Origin: Stictocephala bisonia
Taxonomy: Eukaryota; Arthropoda; Insecta; Hemiptera; Membracidae
Assembly (NCBI GenBank): GCA_035578905.1
Contig: JAQJVL010000173.1
Span: 1 to 64,000 of the forward strand
Length of the DNA stretch: 64,000 nucleotides
Direction: 5' to 3'
Of this stretch, positions 12,772 through 22,820 are shown piece after piece. The translations under genes and the position numbers were made by a program. Within the stretch, counting starts at the first letter, position 1; each line of letters begins with the position of its first letter. A model generated the notes under the pieces. It saw only the letters and a list, made by a program, of their open reading frames with translations, did no database searches and was not told the DNA's origin.

Positions 12772-12812
12772 TGCTATGAAGATGGGGTTATCCCCGAAAT
12801 GTATACATTGCA
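12772..12812 (+). ncRNA. Hammerhead-like motif in right foldback arm
   Basis: This is the mirror copy of the motif at 12441-12481, with the same stem II (GGGG at 12784-12787 with CCCC at 12792-12795), GAAA at 12796-12799, palindrome ATGTATACAT at 12799-12808, candidate cleavage base T12809 and closing GCA at 12810-12812, which can pair with TGC at 12772-12774. Confidence 0.4.
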
Positions 12813-12862
12813 ATAAAAACTTAAATGAATTGTGCAAGTAAGGCAGTAAATTATTTATAAAA

Positions 12863-13149
12863 TTAATTTTACACAATTCAGAGCTACATATTGAAATTAG
12901 ATTTTTTGAAGGAATTAAACCCTAATATAATAATTGAAAAACATAAATAAAGATAAAATTATCAAATCTATTATTTCAAATTATCGTTTGACCTATATTA
13001 AATCCTAGTGTAAGAAAATTATGTTAGAGATGAAACACTCTTTTTAAAATACATTCACAAGAAAGACATGTGACTTATAGTTGGAATAGTGAGTTTTCAA
13101 ACTTAGGCCTTTATATGTTGTACTTATATAAATTAACTACGAGTATTTA
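12863..13149. other. Unassigned AT-rich spacer
   Basis: Nothing was recognised here. Confidence 0.4.
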
Positions 13150-13262
13150 TACATTTCTACTGTCCAAAGTTCGAATACCCAACTGAGCTAAATTTTCAGT
13201 ACATCAATTGTTCAATAAAGTTCACGCACATTACTGAACTCCCATGTGAACAGGCAATGAAA
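13150..13262 (+). mobile_element. SINE family B, 3' fragment
   Basis: It contains a decayed B box (GTTCGAATACCC) followed by the family tail AACTGAGCTAA, TTGTTCAATAAAGTTCACGC and CCCATGTGAACAGG. The A-box half is missing. Confidence 0.7.
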
Positions 13263-13799
13263 TTACAAAAATATACATGTATTTTTAAATTCTTTTCTTC
13301 AGAGCCCATGACAGTTTTTAGTAGAATATCTTTGTTAAAATCATATAAAAAGTCTTCTTCATTTGCTAGTTACAACTCTTTTATTTTAACAAGATTTGCT
13401 GTTGCTAGATCATTTATCACTGGAAACAAAAGGCTTTAGACAGCAGCCCGAATCATTCTTTCTCTTACCTTCATAGATCCATTAATTGTTAAATTATTAA
13501 AGATAATTTTAGACCTTATACCGAAAACGCCCTAAGACTGATTTACCCTGATATAATCATTTTTGGGTTAAATACAGGTTACAGGTTAACTTAGGTTTTT
13601 AAAACTAAAAATCCATGTAATAACAATATTTATTTCAAAACTAGCCTATAGAGGGTATTTAACCTATACGTAGGTTGTTACAATGTTATTTGTGTAGCAA
13701 AATTTTAAATACATAAATATATAAAATTAAAACGAGTAATACTAATATTAAATAATTCTGAAATTCTTAATTTGTTCTTTTTACTTATTTTTTGCCGTG

Positions 13800-13985
13800 A
13801 GAAATTTTGTTTAACTTCACTCGCCAGTTGTCATGGGCCTTAAGGCCTGTGCTTGAACTTTATTCAATGAGTGAAGTACCGACCGTTGGCTCAGTGGAGA
13901 TTCGAACCTTGGACATTGCCCTCCGCAGTCCGAAGCCTTATCCACTGAACCACCACGCTACGCCGGCTTGCTTTCTTTTAAAATT
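13800..13985 (-). mobile_element. SINE family B, inverted copy
   Basis: The reverse complement shows CCGGCGTAGCGTGGTGGTTCAG (A-box region), CCAAGGTTCGAATCTCCACT (B-box region), CGGTACTTCACTCATTGAAT and GGCCCATGACAACTGG, in the same order as the copy at 7.6 kb. A 70-codon open frame across it on the plus strand is not a gene. Confidence 0.8.
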
Positions 13986-14114
13986 ATATATGTACTACGT
14001 CAAAAAATTTTATAAATAAGCTCGGTGAATATGTAGAAATTCAATCCATGATAAAATATCAGATACACCAACATGAATAAAAGTAAATTTAAAAACTTTA
14101 TTTTCTATAAAGTT

Positions 14115-14250
14115 AAATGCACCCAACACGGGACTCCACAGACCACTCTAGTTGTGTCCACTCCGATGGCAATCATTGAGCGTACGCCGTGTAGGTTTTA
14201 AGAGAGCCGAGTAGCTGGTTTATACCACAGCACCACACCTCTCTTGTGTT
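14115..14250 (-). mobile_element. SINE-like family A, partial inverted copy
   Basis: Blocks CCACAGACCACTCTAG, GTGTCCACTCCGATGGCAAT, GAGCGTACGCCGTGTAGG and AGAGCCGAGTAGCTGG match, inverted, the middle part of the copy at 3.8 kb. Both ends are missing or decayed. Confidence 0.6.
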
Positions 14251-15139
14251 ATATTTAACTCAACAGCATATTTCGTAAATAGAATATTGAGTAGTTATCA
14301 ACATTTACTAAGAGCTTTAAATAAATCAATTGTTTCAAATATAAAAAAAACTTAAGCTAAATAAAGTATCACTTAAATGTATTTTATTTTTCCATTATTA
14401 TTTAAACATATATATTAATCAAAATTAAGGCCATTAATAAAATTGAGGGTGTAGGGTCTTTAAGAAAACTCGTAAACATCTTCATTATCAAATCAGCTAA
14501 TATAGTTTTAACACTATTTATCACATATTACCAAAAATCTATTTATACCTAAATAAATTAAGCAACATGGAATGTAATTAAAAAAACTTCGTATGAACCT
14601 TTTTAAGCTAATATTACTTTGACTTAAGTTGATTTAAGATGCTCGCTGTTAGATTTATTTTAACTGTTTCTATAGTACTCATTACTAACGGAGAAACACT
14701 AAGCCAGAACTAAGCTAGCAGTAATTGCATTCGTAACTTAGATCGGATATAAGATATTTTATTTAACAGTGCTTACTATGGAACTTTATGTCGTTTAATT
14801 TTGTACGGTCCGTTTAAGGAAACTATGCTAAATTAAAGCTGGTCTAAATTAGATCAATACCTAATCTCTCTTTGAGTATCGTAGTTTTTAATCATTTTTT
14901 AATAAGTTAAATGCTTTTAGGTTAACAAAATTATTGTCTAAAATGTTGTTCTTATAGCATTATTTTAATGTAAGAATACTGAGAGGGTGCTAAATAATTG
15001 GAGTATACTATTGTAGTTTAGCCAAACACGAATAAACCCAAGCAAAAGTATACCCAAGCAATTGCTGTTTGTAAATATTGTATTCTGTTTGCGAAAGACG
15101 AATGATAAAAGCAGGATCGTGGTCAGACAGATATTTTAC
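14251..15139. other. Unassigned AT-rich tract
   Basis: No gene or repeat was recognised. Confidence 0.45.
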
Positions 15140-15410
15140 ATGCTCAATGGTTGCTATTGACGTTGACACTACCAGAGAAGTCTGGGCTGTCCATGTTGGT
15201 TGGTAGTCAGGGTCCGGATGTTGTGTATGGAAATAGAACTGAGTGTCAAGCTTGTCCGAGCTGAAAATCAGACCAATACTACGTGGTTCGGAGTTCACGT
15301 AAAGCTTTAGATCCATCAGTTGACCTGACTATTGGGATATTAATAAATAGTTATTTCTGAGGAACAATTGGCTTTGGTCGTAACAATAACTACACAGATC
15401 ATCAATACTC
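15140..15410 (+). mobile_element. SINE-like family A, 5'-truncated copy
   Basis: It starts within the family at GCTCAATGGTTGCTATTGACG and continues through GAAGTCTGGGCTGTCCATG, CTGAAAATCAGACCAATACT, ACGTGGTTCGGAGTTCACGT and TATTGGGATATTAATAAATA. The A-box end is missing. A 102-codon frame on the other strand lies within this repeat and is not a gene. Confidence 0.75.
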
Positions 15411-16479
15411 CTTTACGGAGGATTCAACTTTTTACTACGTAAGGCAAAGTAGTAAGTTGCACCTGAAGACGACAGGCGTTTATAAATTTCAAAACGTTCT
15501 GTTAATTTTGAAAATATTTGAAGTGTTTTAAATCTCTAAGAAATTTACAAACGTGAACAATCAAACATTAACAAATAACTGTCAAAATATGGTAGAATAT
15601 AATTTGTTAAGGTTTCCTGTCTTTTCATTCTGTTGTTTGTAGTAAAATACAATAAAATGTAATGTAGTATTACTCAGGAAGAACACAATACTCGCTATTA
15701 CTATTGACAGCTACAACAAAGGGTTGTCTCTTTCCTTAATTACGCGTCCTCGCTGGATTTCAATGTGATTTGTTCTTTAAGGCATCCTTGTTGCTTGTAT
15801 TTATCAGTTTTTATTTTTCGTTACCGTCACCATAGTTTACTAGTGTTACAGTTTTTCAGGTTGTTGTGTTTATGTTCATATCAGGTAAATTATTATTCCC
15901 CAATATATTTATGTTTAGTATAAATAACATTTAAATTATTTAGGTCTATATGTTTAAAATAATTTAGAGCTTTTGTTCATTGAATTTCTGAGGCAATACC
16001 TGAATTTTTTTAATTTTTTTAATATTTTTAATAATATTAATTTTAATACTTAAAAGGTTTAGCAGACCACAGAAGCATTTTAACACGTTTTTAAAATTAC
16101 GGATTTCAAAATTAAAATAGCTGTTTCTTTAAATATTTAAAACATAAGTTGTAAGTTCAAATTCTAAAGACATTTGGGCCTACTTTGACTGTCTGATATT
16201 TATGTTCGTTGTTGATGTAAAGAGACTTTTCAAACACCTGATTATTTAAACACTTAATAATAATTAATTATGATATTTTATTATGTTCAGTGTTTAGTTT
16301 ATTTCGATTACGTCGTAATAGTTTATAAATAAGATGTTTTTAAGCATTCAATTTAGTATTAGTTGCAACAGTAATAAATAATTGACTAAAGCTTTATAAT
16401 TTGTAATTATAAATAGTGATAATTTTCTGTGTTTAGTGATAAGCTAGAAGTAGTTCTGAATAAGGTATATAGTGATAAT
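15411..16479. other. Unassigned AT-rich tract
   Basis: No gene was recognised. A weak string CACCTGAAGACGACAGGCG at about 15460 recalls the PLE end motif but lacks the GAAA and paired stems. Confidence 0.4.
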
Positions 16480-19088
16480 ATATCTAAGTTGTGTTTTCTT
16501 AGGGATGTCAATGTCAACACTTTAAAAGATAGCAATGAGAAATGAATTTTCATTGACCTAGTTTAGTAGTCATATGGCCTGAATGATACGTTTGGGTCAC
16601 AAACCAACAAGAGCTACTTTTGGTCAACATTGTTCCATTGACATTATTACCGATATTGATTTTTTTAAGCTAGAGTGGTCAATAATTTTGTGTCTGATCA
16701 TTATGCTCAATTTACTTACTTTTTTAATTTAGTTTCTGCTGAGAATAGTGACTTTTATATATATTATAAAAAAGGAATTGTGTATATATATATATTATTG
16801 TATAACTAAGTGTAGTCTGGCTGGTGAGAATTGGGATTCTGTCTTCTCTGTAGATTATGTTAAAGAGAACTGGAGAGTATTCCTAAATTTAACTGTCTGG
16901 CATTTGGATGTAAGCTGCCCAAAGGTCAGAGTAAATAAAAATAATATATATGCCTATTTTTAAATATGGTAATAGTAAGGTAGCGTTGAATAAGTACGCA
17001 TTGAGGCTGCGTGCTAGCTTATATGACTTATTTGCCCAAACTAGCATAGAAGCATTATTATAGGCACTTTAAAAGTTTATTTCGTAAAGAAGTAGCTTAA
17101 AAATCTGATTTGATCAAATCAAACATAGCAGCTTCAGACAATGTCTCAAGTTCATGGGCGTTTGTAAATAATATTAGGCATAGTGCTGACCTGGGCAAGC
17201 AAAATGGGAAGTTTTGAAATTTACCATAGTGAAGCCTTTACATATAAAGTGATCCAATATTGATATACAAAACTATAGGCCTATATCTCTTGCGTCTACC
17301 TTCAATAAAGTGATCGAAACAATTATATTGTCTGGCTTAAAATATTATTTTAAATCCAAATCAATTTTGGCTGATTTTCAGGATGGGTTCGGAGCACAAT
17401 CTCGGCTGCCACTGATTTTCTACACGTTGCACTCGAGAAATTGGACTCGGGGTGTCATGTTGCGGGTTTGTGCTTGGACCTCTCGAAGGCATTTGATAGT
17501 CAATCATAGTATTTTGTTACAAACATTGTCCGATTATCATGTACCTGGTTGGATTTTGAAAGTAATACACTGTTTTTTGAAAAATAGTGTACAGAAATTA
17601 TTTCTGAAGTAGGTCGAGAGGTAAGAGAATAGAGGTATGACACTTGCACTATCAATTGTGGGATCCCTCAAGGCTCTATTTTAGGGCCTGCTAATTTTGC
17701 CAATATGGCTTGTAAATATTTTAATGATATAGATTTAAGGCTAATTAATTTAAATAAAACAGAATTGGTAATTTTTTATATTGGTAGGTAGGTGCCAAAT
17801 GTAAATATTTTATGTGACGGTATTGTCTTGGAGAATATTAAAATATACTTACCTGGAGATAAAAACCTTACTTGAATTAAGCACATTGAGTATGTGAGCA
17901 AGAGGTTATTGAGTGGTATTTACTTACTAAGAAGACTGTGTAGCTATCTGGACCCAAACACTCTAAGGACTGTGTACTTTGGTGTTTTTTACCCTTTCCT
18001 GGCGTAGGAATTGGTAATGTGGGCTGGTACCTACCACACACATACTAACAGAATAGCTTTACTACAAAAGAGAGCAATAAGACTTGTGGCTAAGGTGGAC
18101 TGTAGACATCCTTGTCGAGAATTATTTACAAATCTGATACTTCTAATTTTATATGGCTTACGTTCTTACATATGAGACGCCGACACAACGTTGTTGGTAT
18201 TTTAAGGCGAATATGAATGGTTATAGGAGTGTAGGATGAGTGTGGATGAGTGTAGTCTGGTTACTAACTGAGTTCAACTGTTCTTCAGAAAGGCAATTTA
18301 TTAATAGCCCAACAGCCAGGGCAACTAAGGGACCTACAGCTTTACGTGGAATCCGAAACACGTAGTGCTGGTCTGATTTTCAGCTAATTGACAAGCCTGA
18401 TACTCAGTTATCTCCCCCACACAATACCCGCACAGTGATCACCACCCAACCTCGACACCCCAGACTTCTCTAGTAGTGTCCACGCCTATAGCAACCATCA
18501 AGCGGACGCCATGTCGGTATTAAGAGAACCGAACATCCAACCTATCGCCTACAATCTCCCACTTTGTCCCCATGTAGCTGGGTTACAACACTGCGCCACC
18601 AGTGACGACTTATTATGTTTATATGTTTATCAAGTCATCAATCTAGTAAAAAGTGATAATAGATTCACAAGTAGAAATAGACAGATTCATAGACATAATA
18701 CTAGAAATAGAAATGATTATCATAGAATTAGAAGACAATATAATCGAACTCAAAACAGACATACCGGAAGGGTGCAATTTTGTATAATCAATTACATAAA
18801 AAATATTAAGGGGTCCAAATTGAAAATTGATCTGAATTGACTTATTCGAAAGTGTCCTTACAGCCTTGATGATCTGCGTAAGTAGATGCACTTTTACTTG
18901 TATATTGTCTGAAGTCCTTTACTATCTATTAATGCATGTATTTTATTCTTAGCACGTTTCGATTATTTTCTGCATGTGTTTTTATTTTTTAGGATGTATA
19001 TGTTAGTTTGACTGCTATTGCTTTAAAATGACAATTGTAATGCATGTTATCATGTTAACTACAATAAATGATTTTGTTTGATTTTGAG
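16480..19088 (+). pseudogene. Decayed endonuclease-RT non-LTR retrotransposon, split by a SINE
   Basis: Pieces of both enzyme domains occur in order. Endonuclease C-terminal residues lie at 16500-16720 (GDVNVNTLKDSNEK, SYGLNDTFGSQTNKSYF, FVSDHYAQF). RT palm residues lie at 17330-17560 (GLCLDLSKAFD near 17466, motif A) and at 17655-17700 (GIPQGSILGP, motif B). Post-palm residues lie at 17885-18150 (SGIYLLRRLCSYLDPNTLRTVYFGVFYPFLA, split here as SGIYLLRRLCSYLDP and TLRTVYFGVFYP). After the inserted SINE, C-terminal residues continue at 18611-18880 (HNTRNRNDYHRI, KCPYSLDDL). The 3' end near 19063-19088 carries AATAAA and GATTTTGTTTGATTTTGAG. The motif C (YADD) region is missing. Multiple stops and shifts make it inactive. 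Confidence 0.8.
18158..18610 (-). mobile_element. SINE-like family A, inverted, nested in the non-LTR relic
   Basis: This is a near full-length inverted copy. It begins on the plus strand with CATATGAGACGCCGACACAA, passes through ACGTAGTGCTGGTCTGATTT and ends with CCATGTAGCTGGGTTACAAC and ACTGCGCCACCAG. Coding residues of the non-LTR element resume directly after it, so this copy inserted into the retroelement and is younger. Flanking target duplication is not clear; TTTATATG-like strings occur on both sides but not at tidy positions. Confidence 0.8.
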
Positions 19089-19295
19089 TAATACCTATAA
19101 AAAAATGTTTATATTGCATACAAAAATGAAGCAGTTGTATATTCTAGTAATAGAAACAATATTGGAGGTTTTCTGTTAATGTGAATTTAGTAATAGAAGT
19201 CATCAATACTAGCTAAAATCATATAATACCTTCGTACTTTCATACAGGTTTTAATTAACAATAATCAAAATAGATAAAACGGTAAGGATTTCTTA

Positions 19296-19475
19296 AATTA
19301 CCAGGTGAACCTCTCTCTAATACTTACACTGGGGACCAACACCTAACGTGACTTACGAACCACCACCAGGCAGGACGGGGTCTCTTAAATGGCTACCTAT
19401 CCAAGGAACAGCCACGCTTGACGTTGCATGATCCAATTATCTTGCAATAACGTTATAAACCTCCGAACAATGCTT
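19296..19475 (-). repeat. Interspersed repeat family C, inverted partial copy
   Basis: It shares ordered blocks with the 29.2-kb copy: CACTGGGGACCAAC / CTTAACCTGGGGACC, TGACTTACGAACCACC, CAGGCAGGACGGGGTCTCT, CTATCCAAGGAACAGCCACG, TTGACGTTGCATGATCC and TTATCTTGCAATAACGTTAT. It ends about ten bases before the (CA)n tract. Confidence 0.65.
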
Positions 19476-19480
19476 TGACC

Positions 19481-19689
<209 letters not shown>

Positions 19690-19774
19690 ATTAGCAATTA
19701 AAAAATACTGACTATTGAGATATTTCGTGAGCAGCTGAATATATTGTTTATTGTGGAATATAACCGTATTTTTC

Positions 19775-19830
19775 AACCACCCACCCATACAAGTACGGTG
19801 GTATTGACCCACCCAGCCATTGTATATGGT
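19775..19830 (-). repeat. Dispersed minisatellite, single degenerate unit
   Basis: CCACCCACCCATACAAGTAC and GGTGGTATTGACCCACCC form a little over one unit of the 32-bp family, with the C-rich strand on plus. Confidence 0.7.
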
Positions 19831-20379
19831 ATTTACCTAGTTACATTTTATTGTATTTTATACATTAGGTTCAAATTACAATTTCAATTTAATTCAATAT
19901 TTTTTATAAATATACAGGCACCATCATTCACTCTGTCGGTTCAAATAAGGTTACAGACAGCCAGGAAACGTATAAACCTCAAGATAGCAGTAGAGATTGG
20001 TAGTTCTTGAGACCTTATCTGGCTGTTTCCAATTTGTGGTTTTGTCTAGAAATCTCAATTTTCTGCAAGGCTGAGATTTGTTTCCATAGCTAAAAAATAT
20101 AAACTCACAGTAGTAATATGACCTGTAAATCTAGTGACAACGTATAATTTTAAATCAAAACAAAAGTAGGTGTTTTAATTTATAACAATCTTAAATGCAA
20201 AATTGTTCTTCATACTTTATATGAAAGTTAATCGATTAATGGTTTATAACATAACAAAAGATCTGCCTCAACTGTATAATGTGGTTCATTTACATCTCAG
20301 TTTTTGTGTTGGTTGACAAAATATAAGTAAGTTACTATTTAGTTTAAGAGAAAAAAAATTAAAAAGAGTTAAATGAGGT
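19831..20379. other. Unassigned AT-rich spacer
   Basis: Nothing was recognised. Confidence 0.4.
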
Positions 20380-20450
20380 TTAATTTACGAGAAGAAGTTA
20401 GGGCTAAGAAGCCTTATCTATATTTAACCTGGGGACCAACGGCTTAATGG
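20380..20450 (-). repeat. Repeat family C, terminal fragment
   Basis: GAAGTTAGGGCTAAGAAGCC and TTAACCTGGGGACCAAC match the end of the family C copies at 27.3 and 29.2 kb. The rest of the repeat is absent. Confidence 0.6.
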
Positions 20451-22539
20451 TCAATTATTGACTATTACAGAAAGAAAATGCATCATCTTTTTATGTATAT
20501 TTACTTATTATAAAGTAATTTTAAAAGTCGGATGTATGAGTAATTATGTATCTTTAAGGTAACTTTTGTTTTTTGGAAATATTGACCAATTATTTGGGGC
20601 AAAGAATTCGGGATTTACTGAAATCATACAAGATTTTGTTAAAATGTTGGGGGAGGCTTTAATTGGATGGAAAAGAAATGGAAGCCGTGTCAATAAAAGG
20701 CTGAAGTTCATTAAAAACAGTCCTCTAGGATCCAAGATGATGTGGGCTGTGCACATCTGTGTTTCCTGGGTCCTTGTTATAGTCGAATTTTTACTGCAAT
20801 AAATTTAATAGTAATAGAAAAGCCAGCGTTTGTTTAAAGAACTACATAAGCACACTCATGACCATAAGATCTAAAGTTCAATATTAACTAACACAATGTC
20901 AGAATATTGTGGTGAGGCTTCGGGTCTTGAGGTGATCTGCCATATTTGTCCAAGGTATAACACCGACATACACACCTGTGGCGTTCTCTCACCCAATAAC
21001 GTCTCCTTAAATAGTTTTATTACAGTATTGTGGGAGACCAATGGGCTTCAAATAACAACGTCTTCATTTAATTGTTTTACTTAACCAATTCTCTATAGTT
21101 ATTATACATATCAATGTTCTATAAGGTCACATCTATCTCAACCAACCTCAACACTATCTGGTAATATTTTGAAAATCTTTCGGGGTGGTTCTTACTATAC
21201 AAAATGTTAACTAATATTGTAACAATGTTCTGTTAAATTAATTTTAGAAAAAGTACTTGCAATATAAAAGTAGATTAAACTCAATAAAATGTCAATCAAA
21301 ATGTTGTAGATTTTCATAAAAATTGGGAATCTTAGCTCCTCAAATAAAAAAGTAGATTTTTCTCGTTAGAAATAAAATAACCAATATTTGTTTCAACAAG
21401 ATCTTTTCCTGTCGAGTCGGATCAACATGTTTTCTGCAATTGACAGATTTTGGTAACTTTGTTACGTTTGCTTCCTCCCCGAAGCTCCCTGATTGGTTCT
21501 CATACCTTTTATTTCTAGGCAAATTTCGCGTAGAGGGGAGCCACGTAAATAGTTCGTCCAACGGTTTTCTCCACCTGTTTCACTACCACCTTTTTCTAAA
21601 TTCAGTGTTGATAAAGAAGATAAATTTTAATGTTATTATTTATTCCTGTGTTTAATAAATTAAAGATAAACAAAAATAATTGCGTAACTATTCTTTAATT
21701 TTAAAAAGAATACGTTACAATATTAACAAATATCTTAAACTGAACTAAAATATTATTCTTGTCCCGGTACAATAAGTTCCACTCTTTGCCTTTTGTATCT
21801 CGTAATTATGTTTAATTATACATTTTTAATTTTAATTTATTCAGATAAAAACTCACTATTATGTCCTAACACCTTTGGCATTTAGAACAAGTAAACAACG
21901 TGATTATTTTAATATAAACAATAGGATAAAAACTACTTCAAGTCATGTATTGAAATAAAACGTAACTGCACAGTATACAGTCAGTTTATTAGTCTGGTAT
22001 CAGTAATAAAAATCGAACAGGATCTTTTGTGGATTGCTTCGAAGGATACATTACTTGTGAAACAAATTAGATGGGCTTAAAAATAGTTCAGTAAATATTT
22101 GACTGAACTATTGACTGAACATTATAATCTAAAATGTATGTAAAATATAACATTGTACATAAATAATAATTTTGGATTATTAATATAAAATGACAAGTAC
22201 TATACCTAAAAGAACGTTTGGATGGGTTTATACTCTGACTTGACTTGAATAATATGCATTGTTTTACTTTTCATTTTCGGGAAAACTCCTATGAAAGGGA
22301 AGAATCCACATACATGGACAGGTATTGCTGTCGAAAGACTAAAGAAACCAAAGTTGTACACAAGTAGCTACCATAGTTATTACGCACCAACCTTACTATT
22401 TATCGTAATTTGAATTATAAATATTTGTTTTGTGGACTTCTAACTTCAAGCTTTTTGTGACCTCGTTGAGAGGCAGTTCACATAGTAAAACTTGTTTCAG
22501 GCAAAAACGTGCATTTCCATGTTTATAACTTACCACCGT
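20451..22539. other. Unassigned AT-rich tract
   Basis: About 2.1 kb with short open frames at 20566-20802 (+), 20896-21084 (+) and 21340-21561 (-), none with a recognisable domain, start context or paired splice sites. No gene is called. Confidence 0.4.
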
Positions 22540-22820
22540 ATGGGTGGGAGAGTGGGTTTTTAGCGTATGGTTTTGTAGTGGGTCAGGACCACCGTACCTG
22601 TACGGGTGGGTGCTATTGTACGTGTATGGTGGTTAGGTTTGGGTGGGTGGGTCAGAACCATTATTCATGCATGTGTGGGTGGGGCAGTATCACCTTAAGT
22701 GTAAGGATTGGTGGGTCAGTACCACTGTATGTGTATCCGTGAGTGGGTCAGTACCATTGTACATGTATCCGTGAGTGGGTCATTACCACTGTACGTGTAT
22801 CCATGGGTGGGGTAGTACCA
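22540..22820 (+). repeat. G-rich dispersed minisatellite, degenerate array
   Basis: About eight irregular units built on GGGTGGGTCAGTACCACTGT and ACGTGTATCCGTGAG variants. The last three units (from about 22700) share a TATCCGTGAG or TATCCATGGG tail, so they arose by recent local duplication. Confidence 0.8.

Larger units (their letters stand above)
12391..12862. mobile_element. Foldback element with about 195-bp inverted arms
   Basis: The left arm (12391-12588) and right arm (12668-12862) are near-perfect reverse complements around an AT-rich centre of about 80 bp. Arm landmarks are TTACTGCCTTACTTGCAC, GATAACCCCATCTTCATAG, ACTAAATTAACTAAGTTTGT and TCTAATCCGAATTG. Neither arm codes for protein. 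Each carries the TGAAGAT / GC hairpin / GAAA motif that also ends the intact PLE at 41.7-46.1 kb, so it may be two inverted PLE termini that lost their coding part. Two copies fused by template switching would explain the palindrome equally well. Confidence 0.85.

Noticed and set aside
15008..15316. A 102-codon minus-strand gene
   Set aside because: Most of it lies antisense in a family A SINE-like repeat.
20566..20802. A 78-codon plus-strand gene
   Set aside because: No recognisable domain, and an opposite-strand frame of similar length covers it; nothing supports coding.
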